NCBI GenBank assembly: GCA_002163975.1
Contig: CP019636.1
Coordinates: 5,769,501 to 5,833,500 of the forward strand
Length of the DNA stretch: 64,000 nucleotides
Origin: Nostocales cyanobacterium HT-58-2
GTDB lineage: Bacteria; Cyanobacteriota; Cyanobacteriia; Cyanobacteriales; Nostocaceae
Direction: 5' to 3'
Shown here: piece after piece, positions 19,050 through 27,249 of the stretch
Position numbering within the stretch: position 1 is the stretch's first letter
How the letters are laid out: the number at the start of each line of letters is the position of its first letter
Notes under the pieces: generated by a model
What the model was told of the DNA's origin: nothing
What the model saw: only the letters and a program-made list of their open reading frames with translations
Databases searched by the model: none
Position numbers and translations under genes: made by a program

Positions 19050-21251
19050 TTGAAAACCTCATCTCTTAACGGAAATAACGGGAATAAAAGCTATCTTCCT
19101 CAATTGCTTCAGGCTGAACCTTTGCCTTTTTTAGAAGGGCAACGTGATGATTGGGATTTGTTTCAAATCCTAGGTATTGTTAAGCGACGAGCACTGGTGA
19201 TTGCAGTAGTTATGGCTGGTGTCATGGCTGGTGTCGTAAGTGTAACGCTCAAGCAAAAACCAGAATATCAAGCCCAATTTCAAATTTTAGCGGAACCAGT
19301 CAACCGAGATGAAAGTAATGTGCCGAAACTTGCTTCTGGTATACAGCGCACATTTGACAACTCCAGCCTGGATTACGAAACTCAGATTCAGGTTCTCAAG
19401 AGCCCTGAACTGATGGCAAGTATTGTCAAACAGTTGCAACTTTCATATCCAGAAATGAACTATAGTTCTCTTGTCACATCTCTCAGTATTATTCGTTTTG
19501 GCGAAACGAAGATTATAGGAGTTCGCTACAAAAGTGACGATCCAGTCAAGACTAAAGTTGTACTAGACACACTGGCTCAGGCTTACTTAAAGTACAGCCT
19601 AGAAAACAGGCAAACTAATTTACGTCAGGGAATTCAATTTGTTGAAAAACAACTGCCATCGCTACAAAGTCGCGTTGATCAGATCCAACAACAAGTGCAA
19701 AAATTCCGACAAAAATATGACTTCGTTGAACCAGAAGCTCAAGCTCAACAAATTGCTCAGCAAGTTCAGGAATTGTCTGGGCAACGGCTAGCTATTAATC
19801 AGCAATTAGCAATGGCTCATGCTTATTTCAGTAGTATTCAAGGAGCAGAGGGAGCGAAAGGAGCACTGAGTGATGCTGTTGTGTATCAACAGTTAATCAC
19901 TCAAATTCGTCAATTAGAAGCTCAGACGGCTTTTGAATTAACTCGATTTCAAGATGATAGTCTCCCTATACAAGTATTGCGAGAAAAGCGGCAAAAGTTG
20001 TTGCCCTTACTATATCAAGAGGCACAGCGGGTTTGGTCTATAAAAGTCGCTCAAGTAGCGACTGAAATTCAGAATTTAGAATCGCAAAGCCAAACACTTG
20101 CTCTAGCCGAAAAGAGACTTCAGAAAAAAGTGGAGCAATTGCCAGTTTTGGCACGGCAGTACACAGAATTACAGCGTAATTTACAGATAGCAACTGAGAG
20201 CCTAAATCGTTTTCTTGCGACGCGAGAAACTTTACAAATTGAGGCAGCGCAGACACAAGTTCCTTGGCAGTTGCTTCAAGCGCCAGTCCAGCCAGAATTG
20301 CCTGTATCTCCGAATATTCAACGTAACTTAATTTTGGGATTGGTTGCTAGTGGGCTCTTGGGAATAGGTAGCGCGTTACTTACTGAAAAACTTGATAATA
20401 CTTACCATACAGTTGATGCTCTCAAGGAGAAGCTCAAACTACCCCTGCTAGCTACTATTCCATTTGAAAAGCAACTGTTAAAAATTCAAAACCACACTGT
20501 TGCAAATCAAACTCCTACAAAATTAGCAAATTTGCCTTCTCAGGGTAGTTCTGAGTCGGTTGAAATTAGCGAGCATCAGGATGTACTTAATGAAGACTAC
20601 AACCAGTATGAATCCTTAAAATTTTTGGAAGCTTTACGGGTACTTCATACCAATATTCAACTTCTCAGTTCCGACCAACCAATTCGGTCCTTAGTCATTA
20701 GTTCTGCTGTATCTGGAGATGGTAAGTCAACGGTTGCATTCCATTTAGCACAGATAGCTTCTGCTATGGGACAACGAGTCTTACTGGTGGATGCGGACCT
20801 GCGCCGTCCTCGGATTCAGGCATTATCAAACATAAATAACTTGTGGGGATTGAGTAGTGTCATTTCTGGAAATATGCCAGTGGAGACAGTGATCCGACAA
20901 CTACCTTCTGTAGGTGAATTCTCCGTCATCACGACAGGACCCATTCCACCTGATCCTGCAAAATTGCTGTCTTCTCAAAGAATGAAGCAATTAATGGCAG
21001 ATTTCCAACAAGCCTTCGACTTGGTGATTTACGATACGCCTCCTTTAGTTGGACTTGCTGATGCTAGTTTACTGGCACCTTGTACTGATGGCATTGTGCT
21101 TGTAACCAGGATGCACAAAACTAATCGCTCGGCACTGCAAGAAGCTTTAGATAGCCTAAAAATTTGCCGAAGTCATGTCTTAGGTCTAGTTGTTAATGGA
21201 CACAAAAATGTGAGTTATTACAGCTACTATAAAAATTACTATAAAAAATAA
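19050..21251 (+). CDS. Wzz/Wzc-type polysaccharide co-polymerase with BY-kinase domain
   Basis: 733 residues. The TTG start at 19050 is preceded by TAGGAG at 19036-19041. A first membrane helix (about 47-67) leads to a long extracytoplasmic coiled-coil region. A proline-rich segment (APVQPELPVSPN) and a second helix (about 426-444) lead to the cytoplasmic kinase. Walker A SGDGKST lies near 554, Walker A' LLVDADLRRPR near 579 and Walker B VIYDTPPLVG near 658. The last residues are a tyrosine cluster (YYSYYKNYYKK), the usual autophosphorylation tail. Such proteins control polymer length and export. Its promoter region faces the glycosyltransferase locus, so they are probably one system. Confidence 0.92.
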   Translation: MKTSSLNGNNGNKSYLPQLLQAEPLPFLEGQRDDWDLFQILGIVKRRALVIAVVMAGVMAGVVSVTLKQKPEYQAQFQILAEPVNRDESNVPKLASGIQRTFDNSSLDYETQIQVLKSPELMASIVKQLQLSYPEMNYSSLVTSLSIIRFGETKIIGVRYKSDDPVKTKVVLDTLAQAYLKYSLENRQTNLRQGIQFVEKQLPSLQSRVDQIQQQVQKFRQKYDFVEPEAQAQQIAQQVQELSGQRLAINQQLAMAHAYFSSIQGAEGAKGALSDAVVYQQLITQIRQLEAQTAFELTRFQDDSLPIQVLREKRQKLLPLLYQEAQRVWSIKVAQVATEIQNLESQSQTLALAEKRLQKKVEQLPVLARQYTELQRNLQIATESLNRFLATRETLQIEAAQTQVPWQLLQAPVQPELPVSPNIQRNLILGLVASGLLGIGSALLTEKLDNTYHTVDALKEKLKLPLLATIPFEKQLLKIQNHTVANQTPTKLANLPSQGSSESVEISEHQDVLNEDYNQYESLKFLEALRVLHTNIQLLSSDQPIRSLVISSAVSGDGKSTVAFHLAQIASAMGQRVLLVDADLRRPRIQALSNINNLWGLSSVISGNMPVETVIRQLPSVGEFSVITTGPIPPDPAKLLSSQRMKQLMADFQQAFDLVIYDTPPLVGLADASLLAPCTDGIVLVTRMHKTNRSALQEALDSLKICRSHVLGLVVNGHKNVSYYSYYKNYYKK

Positions 21252-21549
21252 TCTCTCTGTTGTCATAGTATTTAAAGCTGTTTATAGGCGAGCGCTGTAT
21301 CTCCTGCGTCAGTGGTAGGCATCAAATTGATTCCCGAAAATGGTAAGGAATCATTTGCAGCAAGTGTAAGGCGCGGTCATCGTTGAATCGGATAGATACT
21401 GCGTATTCTATCCAGTGTTCAGTAGAACACCCCGTATATGGCTGATGTGACCACGGATACTTTGCTCAACGGGGGTTCTCCGCACGCAGGTGACCTCGTT
21501 AACGCAAACGTTACAGAGGATTGCACTTTATGGAGCCAAAGCAACTGAG

Positions 21550-22581
21550 TCAGGAACTGCGTAATCGCCGATATTCATCGCCGCAGTCACCAATCAACTG
21601 ATACAAATTCCGTGACTTGCTAGATATGGCATCTATTTTATTGACATCTTCAGCATCTAAGGTGAAGTTAAACACTTTGGCATTGTCTTCTATGTGTTCG
21701 GAGACGCCAAGCTTTGCACCAACAATGACACCTGCGACAGTTGGCTGGTCCAAAATACAACGCACTGCCACATTAGAGATACTAACTTTATGTTTATCAG
21801 CTATTTCTTTAAGGGTAGAAAGTAATTCTTGAAATAGTCTCCAACCACCCCAGGCATCTATCATATTTTTGTATTTTCTCAAGCTGGCAGTGGTCAAGTC
21901 AAACCCTCGTGGCTCTTGTTTACCCAAGTACTTTTCTGATAACAAACCGCCGCAAACTGTGCCGTAAGTGAAAAGTTTTATGTCGTGTTGTTGACAAAAC
22001 TGAATCATCTTCACTTCAGGGCGGCGGTCCACAAGAGAAAATTGCACTTGATTAGAAACTATTTTGATGCCTGCATCTGTAATAATCTGCAAATGTTCTG
22101 TATCAAAATTAGTCAAAGCTAAATGCTTAATTTTTCCCTCAGCTTGCAATTCTGCCATATACTTGAGGGCATCCAGGTAGTTTTTATCCTGATATTCCCA
22201 CCAGTGAAATTGCATCAAATCTAATGCTTCTACATCCATCCTTCTCAGGGAAATATTGATGTTTTCCTCGACCAGTTTTTTAGTCATTTTTCCAGGACGA
22301 GGTACCCATTTCGTAAAGGCTTGAATGTTAGATAAAGCCTCCTCACCACGAGTTGCAATTAACTGACGGCGAAACTCACCAATAAAATCTTCCGCTGGTC
22401 CGTAATGGTCTGCTAAATCCCAGGTGGTAAAGCCTGCATCCAGATATTTAAACATACTTTGAATGGCAGCTTTTGGGTCAATGCGTCCGTGGGCGCCTGA
22501 GACTTGCCACATTCCATTTAAGGTACGGCAAATGTTTAAATCAGGAGTGAATTGTAGACGGCTTGAGGCGGGTAGGTTCAT
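21550..22581 (-). CDS. Aldo/keto reductase
   Basis: 343 residues, slightly longer than the 310-330 usual for the family. Catalytic elements are TTWDLADHYGPAEDFIG (Asp and Tyr of the tetrad), the lysine in QAFTKWVPRPGK, and the histidine region DLMQFHWWEY. The NADP site is represented by GVIVGAKLGVSEHIEDN near the C terminus. These enzymes reduce carbonyls with NADPH in the cytoplasm; the substrate is unknown. It stands alone on the minus strand between the co-polymerase gene and the P450 gene, with 298 bp of non-coding DNA downstream in which I recognise nothing. Confidence 0.88.
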   Translation of the reverse strand: MNLPASSRLQFTPDLNICRTLNGMWQVSGAHGRIDPKAAIQSMFKYLDAGFTTWDLADHYGPAEDFIGEFRRQLIATRGEEALSNIQAFTKWVPRPGKMTKKLVEENINISLRRMDVEALDLMQFHWWEYQDKNYLDALKYMAELQAEGKIKHLALTNFDTEHLQIITDAGIKIVSNQVQFSLVDRRPEVKMIQFCQQHDIKLFTYGTVCGGLLSEKYLGKQEPRGFDLTTASLRKYKNMIDAWGGWRLFQELLSTLKEIADKHKVSISNVAVRCILDQPTVAGVIVGAKLGVSEHIEDNAKVFNFTLDAEDVNKIDAISSKSRNLYQLIGDCGDEYRRLRSS

Positions 22582-22713
22582 TACAAATCACGGCAGAATA
22601 CCCCTTTCATGAGTTAAGCATGGCAGGGAGGAATGCCGTCCTCCAACTATTGAACAACAAAAACTTTGGGTCTTGCTTGAGAGTATAATCCATAGCTGAG
22701 TGCCCTGACTGTT

Positions 22714-24195
22714 TCATTCTGGCAACTGCACCATCTCGCGCACATTTCCCCGCACACCACCCACGCCCTGAGTAAACTGGCGGTCTTGCTTGCGAACTAT
22801 CATCCGCATCCCGTGCTTGGGAACCATGACAATAAAACCACTGCGTTCAACTCTTTGCTGCGAAAGGTATTGCAGGCGGTATTTCTGTAGGAGCATTGCT
22901 ACGACAATCTTAATGGTCAGCATTGCAAAGCCAGCTCCGATACAAATGCGTGACCCAGCACTAAAGGGGTTGTATTCAAACATCGTAGGTTCAAATCCCT
23001 CCCAACGCTTGGGATGAAATCTCTCTGGCTCTGGATAAACTTCCGGCATATGATGGGTCTGGTAAATGTTGACGAAAACCTCCGTTCCGGCTGGCAAGGT
23101 ATAACCTCCGAGTTCAGTCGGTTGCGAGGTAACACGCCCGTTCCAGGGTACAGGAGCCAACACCCGCATACTTTCTTTAATGACTCGCTCTAACAACGGT
23201 AACTGCTGCAACTGCTCGACGGTTGGTGGTCCCCCATGTAATATGCTTTGGAGTTCATCAAGCAAGTCGGCGGTTATCTCTGGATGTTGTGAAAGCAAAA
23301 ATAACGTCCACGTGAGGGCGTTGGCACTGGTTTCATGCCCCGCCGCAAAGATTGCACCCACGTGTCCCAGCAGTTCGTCCTCACTCAGCGCCACGCCACT
23401 TTCAGCATCCCGTGCCTGGATTAACATTGACAGTACGTCTCCATCATCAGTGCCACTCACTTGTTTACCCTGAATTAGGACCCGCATTTCGTCATCCAGT
23501 TGCGCTATTAAATTAAGTAAGTGATGGTAGGGCAGCCCTGGTAAGTCAAAGGGCAATAGAGCCACCCCAACACTACCCTCTAGAGCGAAAGCTTCTTGTA
23601 ATATCTTGGTGGTTCTACCTCCTTCCTCACCAACATCACAGCCAAACAGCGTCTTGGTAGCTACCCGCAAGGTGAGGAGTCGCATCACCTCAACAATGTC
23701 GATTGGCTGATCAATCGGCAATTGCTCCAGTACCGATTGGGTCATAGCAACAATATCGTCCCGGTAGGAATCGATCCGCTGTTTATGAAAGGCAGGGAAC
23801 AAAAGCTGACGGTGCTGTCGGTGAGTGAGACCGTTGACACCAAATAACCCTACGCCAAAGTGCTTTAACGGTTCTGTGCGCTTTGAATCATCCCGCTTGC
23901 TGTACAATCTTCCGGACAAGGGATACTTGTAGTAAATCTCGTGCTGGCTGGTTACTTGACGAACATATTCCGAACCATAGGTCAACACTGTACCAGGACA
24001 ATTGGGGAGCGGCGAGTAGAAATTAGTGCCCCCGCCGGCTGTCAGGGAGACCACCGGACCATAAGTTTGAAACAGATCACGCGATAATCCTATTGAGTCT
24101 GTGGCAAAGCGCCAGACCATAGCAGGGCGTCCCAAAATTGGGAAAGGGCGAGGTCCAGGTATGGTCCATCTCGGTTGAGTGGTGATTGTTGTCAT
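22714..24195 (-). CDS. Cytochrome P450
   Basis: 493 residues from ATG 24195; the frame is open to a TTG at 24228. All P450 hallmarks are present: the I-helix AGHETSANALTW, the E-x-x-R motif in VIKESMRVLAPVPW, the PERF region YPEPERFHPKRW, and the heme loop FSAGSRICIGAGFAM with the cysteine ligand. The N terminus has no membrane anchor and begins with a Pro-rich hinge (TIPGPRPFPILGRP), so the enzyme is probably soluble. I cannot assign a CYP family. A cytochrome c6-like gene lies 42 bp upstream on the same strand; a plant-type ferredoxin gene, a more likely electron donor class, is 11 kb away. Confidence 0.92.
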   Translation of the reverse strand: MTTITTQPRWTIPGPRPFPILGRPAMVWRFATDSIGLSRDLFQTYGPVVSLTAGGGTNFYSPLPNCPGTVLTYGSEYVRQVTSQHEIYYKYPLSGRLYSKRDDSKRTEPLKHFGVGLFGVNGLTHRQHRQLLFPAFHKQRIDSYRDDIVAMTQSVLEQLPIDQPIDIVEVMRLLTLRVATKTLFGCDVGEEGGRTTKILQEAFALEGSVGVALLPFDLPGLPYHHLLNLIAQLDDEMRVLIQGKQVSGTDDGDVLSMLIQARDAESGVALSEDELLGHVGAIFAAGHETSANALTWTLFLLSQHPEITADLLDELQSILHGGPPTVEQLQQLPLLERVIKESMRVLAPVPWNGRVTSQPTELGGYTLPAGTEVFVNIYQTHHMPEVYPEPERFHPKRWEGFEPTMFEYNPFSAGSRICIGAGFAMLTIKIVVAMLLQKYRLQYLSQQRVERSGFIVMVPKHGMRMIVRKQDRQFTQGVGGVRGNVREMVQLPE

Positions 24196-24237
24196 CCTTC
24201 GTACAACTGTTCCTAGTTTTATGGACAAATATTCTAA

Positions 24238-24585
24238 CTAGCGCCAGCCTTTTTCAGCTTGCTCTAAAACATAAGCAGACACATCTTGGATTTCTTGTTC
24301 AGTGAGGCGGTCTTTGTATGCTGACATATTACTTTTACCATTAGCAACAATGGAGGAAATTGCTTCAATGGAATCCATATGGTATTTTTTGAGTGCTTTT
24401 AGTTTTAAATTCTTGCCTCGTCTGACAATGTTGCTACCATTAATATGACAACCAGCACATTGAAAGCTAAATATTTTTTCGCCGTTAACTGTATCTGTGG
24501 CTAATGCTGTAGGAATGAAGTTCAGATTTAAGACAATGAATGTTAGTAAGATAATTGTGATTAGCTTTTTCAATTTTAAACTCAT
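24238..24585 (-). CDS. petJ: Cytochrome c6-like protein
   Basis: 115 residues. A signal peptide (LITIILLTFIVLNLNFIPTALA, ending about residue 29) targets it to the thylakoid lumen or periplasm. The heme site is C43-A-G-C46-H47, and M87 in GKSNMSAY stands where the axial methionine of cytochrome c6 is found. The C terminus DVSAYVLEQAEKGW is the typical c6 ending. The usual Pro after the axial Met is replaced by Ser, so it may be one of the alternative c6 variants rather than the main photosynthetic PetJ. Its role is electron carriage from cytochrome b6f, or a side path. Confidence 0.85.
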   Translation of the reverse strand: MSLKLKKLITIILLTFIVLNLNFIPTALATDTVNGEKIFSFQCAGCHINGSNIVRRGKNLKLKALKKYHMDSIEAISSIVANGKSNMSAYKDRLTEQEIQDVSAYVLEQAEKGWR

Positions 24586-24765
24586 TTCAATACCCTATTA
24601 AAGTTGTATTTGGAGTTGAAAAATTCTATTTTCAAAGCAATTTTAGGCATGGTCTAACAAGCGATTTCTCCAAGCTACATAGCGAAATCTCCTTTGCTAG
24701 GTAGAATTTTGATGCTCTATCTGTTGATTATCATCCTATAGAGTGTCTGTAAAATCACGACTTAG

Positions 24766-26217
24766 ATGAATCGTAAACGTTTATTATTGGCAGTAGCAGC
24801 ACTGTTGCTGATTGCCTTTTCCTGGTGGGGTGTCATGACAGCGCGAAGTGGGTTAGTAGTACGTCACCTTGAGCGTGAAGGTGTGCCCATGCTGTACGTT
24901 GCACCACACAATGCCGAGAAGATACCGGGTGTTCTCGTGGCGCATGGTTATGCAGGTTCTAAGCAATTGATGTTGGGTTATGCTCACGTTTTAGCACACG
25001 CAGGTTACGCCGTGATGCTATGGGATTTTAACAGTCATGGGGCTAACCCCAAACCACTAGAACATGGTTCACTCCAGCAAAACCTGGATGTTGCTCACGC
25101 AGCAATTTTGGAACAACCAGAGGTAGATTCATTACGGTTGGCGTTACTGGGTCATTCTATGGGCAGTGGTGCAGTGATGTCAGCAGGTATCCAAGATGTA
25201 AACCGCTTTGCTGCTACTGTTGCCATTTCGCCTACGGGTGCGAATGTAAGACCCCTAGCCCCCCGGAACCTCCAGTTGCAAGCTGGAAGTTGGGAAGGTA
25301 GCTTTGTTGCTAATGCACAGCGGTTGCTGAAGGCGGCGGGAGGAGAAAATGACAAGTTTGTTGAGGGAAAGGCACGTTCGTTTATTCTCATTCCCAACGC
25401 TGAACATATCACAATTCTGTTTCGCGATGCTAGCCACGAAGCTGCTAAAAAATGGCTTAATGCTACTTTTGGACTGCAAGGCAATAGTAATTACGTTGAC
25501 CATCGCATGATTTGGTATTTCCTGCATTTGCTCGGATGGTTAGCTTTACTTGGTACAGTTGCTCCCATCTTATCTTTGCCTTGGAGCGAACATAAGCTGA
25601 AGGTGCATCAGTTGAGCAGTTGGATAGGTTTACTGGTTGCACCATTTGTAGCAAGTGGCGTACTCGTGTTGTTGAGTCGTGGTGGAGATATTAACAGTTT
25701 GGGTGGCTTGTTGGTTGGCGGTGCAGTGAGCATTTGGTTTGGCGTTGCGGGTTTTGTTTGGCTGACTGTCATGTCTCGCTTGCCTCGTCCTACACTACAA
25801 AATGTGGGGCTAGGTGTGGCGCTGTTTGTCGTATTGTGGGTTGCCTTTGGCTCAATGGCACAAGTGGTGTGGTTACAGTGGTGGCTCATTCCTGCACGTT
25901 TGAAGTTGTTTCCCCTTATGTCACTTGCTTGTTTTCCTTGGTTTTTAGCATCAGGAGTCGCACAACAAGGCGTTGGAGTTGGAAAACGAATTTTGTGGTG
26001 GCTAGGGCAAAGTCTGGTTTTGATAGGGGGTTTTATTTTAGTGCTTTATTTATTGCCTGAACTCGGCTTTATTTATCTTTTGCTACCATTGTTTCCCTTA
26101 GTTATAGGCATTTTTTCTTATACTGGTAGCTTGTTTAAAGAACCTTGGAGTTCTGCCATTGGTAATGCGTTATTGTTTGCATGGATGTTAGCTGCTGCCT
26201 TTCCTTTAGCTAGCTAA
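24766..26217 (+). CDS. Alpha/beta hydrolase with C-terminal multi-spanning membrane domain
   Basis: 483 residues in two parts. After an N-terminal membrane helix (LLLAVAALLLIAFSWWGVM), residues 45-240 form an alpha/beta hydrolase: GVLVAHGYAGSKQLM (oxyanion loop), GYAVMLWDFNSHG, the nucleophile elbow LLGHSMGSGA, and a late histidine in IPNAEHITILF. Residues 250-483 are hydrophobic with about seven helices. The catalytic Asp is not certain by eye. A membrane-bound esterase or lipase-like enzyme is likely; the membrane part is not one I recognise. It stands alone, divergent from the cytochrome gene across 180 bp. Confidence 0.75.
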   Translation: MNRKRLLLAVAALLLIAFSWWGVMTARSGLVVRHLEREGVPMLYVAPHNAEKIPGVLVAHGYAGSKQLMLGYAHVLAHAGYAVMLWDFNSHGANPKPLEHGSLQQNLDVAHAAILEQPEVDSLRLALLGHSMGSGAVMSAGIQDVNRFAATVAISPTGANVRPLAPRNLQLQAGSWEGSFVANAQRLLKAAGGENDKFVEGKARSFILIPNAEHITILFRDASHEAAKKWLNATFGLQGNSNYVDHRMIWYFLHLLGWLALLGTVAPILSLPWSEHKLKVHQLSSWIGLLVAPFVASGVLVLLSRGGDINSLGGLLVGGAVSIWFGVAGFVWLTVMSRLPRPTLQNVGLGVALFVVLWVAFGSMAQVVWLQWWLIPARLKLFPLMSLACFPWFLASGVAQQGVGVGKRILWWLGQSLVLIGGFILVLYLLPELGFIYLLLPLFPLVIGIFSYTGSLFKEPWSSAIGNALLFAWMLAAAFPLAS

Positions 26218-26326
26218 TTGTTTTCTACCTAAAGGATGTACCACCTTAGAGAATAATACGTCACGATGAAGAAGAGACATAATCTCGAGAAATTTGTATT
26301 AAGTGAAATTTCAACAAAAATTGACG

Positions 26327-27106
26327 ATGACTAATAATATCAAAGAGCAAATTAAGAACGACCTGCAACAAGCAAAAAAAACCGGACAACTCAGAGCCGA
26401 GAACATTCGAGAAATTGTCAAATCTGCACTTTCTCAGGTGGTATCTGAGTTCAAAGAAGGTTCTACTGAACTTCGCACTCTTGTGAAAGACGCTGTTTCT
26501 ACTGTTGTTGAAAACTTACAAGAAAAAGGTAGTGAAGTTAAAGAAGAAGTGACAGCATCTATTGAGGGAGCATTGGAAGCAGTTAATAGTAAAAGACACG
26601 AAACTATTGCGAAAACTCAAGCTGAAGTGAAACAGCTACAAGCTAAATTAGATGAAGAAGAAGAAAAAATTCAGCAAGAAGTTGAAGGGATATTAACAGA
26701 AATCAAAGACACAAGTCAAGAGAAATCAGCTAGTACAAAATCTGCTATCGAATCTGCTGTTCATTCCATTCAAGATAGCGAAGAAGTTGCATTGTTGAAA
26801 AAACGTTATGCTCAACTGCGAGCACAGTTAGCTATAGTACAAGCTAACTTAGCTGCACGTTATGGTGGACGTTCTGAGGAAGTGAAAGGATATTTGGATG
26901 AGGCTAAAAACTGGTTTAACCAAGCTCGTCCACAAGCAGAAGCAGTCGTTGTACAGGTACAACAAAAGAGTACCCAGATAGACGAAAAACTTGGTGAAGC
27001 AGGTACGGCGATCGCTCGAAAAGAACGTCAAATTCGACAAATTTTAAGAGATTTACTCTACGCAGCAGCTGACAAGATTAAAGACAAGGAACCTGCTAAT
27101 AAATAG
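26327..27106 (+). CDS. Coiled-coil, apolipoprotein-like helical protein
   Basis: 259 residues from ATG 26327; a GTG at 26303 in the same frame is an alternative, and neither has a clear ribosome site. The protein is almost entirely charged amphipathic helix, rich in Glu, Lys, Ala and Gln (KTQAEVKQLQAKLDEEEEK), with no signal peptide or membrane segment. Sequences such as VKEEVTASIEGALEAV recall apolipoprotein or LEA-type helical repeats. Members of that broad group bind membranes or protect proteins during drying, but no function is demonstrated here. An intrinsic terminator follows the gene. Confidence 0.7.
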   Translation: MTNNIKEQIKNDLQQAKKTGQLRAENIREIVKSALSQVVSEFKEGSTELRTLVKDAVSTVVENLQEKGSEVKEEVTASIEGALEAVNSKRHETIAKTQAEVKQLQAKLDEEEEKIQQEVEGILTEIKDTSQEKSASTKSAIESAVHSIQDSEEVALLKKRYAQLRAQLAIVQANLAARYGGRSEEVKGYLDEAKNWFNQARPQAEAVVVQVQQKSTQIDEKLGEAGTAIARKERQIRQILRDLLYAAADKIKDKEPANK

Positions 27107-27141
27107 CTGCTAACAAATAGGTAGAATACCAGTCATGCATG

Positions 27142-27175
27142 GGGTAGGCAAATGCCTACCCTAGTTTTATTTTTT
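27142..27175 (+). terminator. Intrinsic terminator (also a copy of a dispersed palindrome)
   Basis: The arms GGGTAGGCA and TGCCTACCC are separated by two bases and followed by TAGTTTTATTTTTT. The hairpin plus T-run lies 35 bp after the coiled-coil gene. The palindrome resembles those at 33894 and 40332, so it may be a mobile repeat used as a terminator. Confidence 0.75.
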
Positions 27176-27249
27176 CAGGAGTTTTTGGTCAAGGAATAGA
27201 CATTTAAATGACTATGTACAAGATGGAAATATCTCAACCGTTCTAGGTT

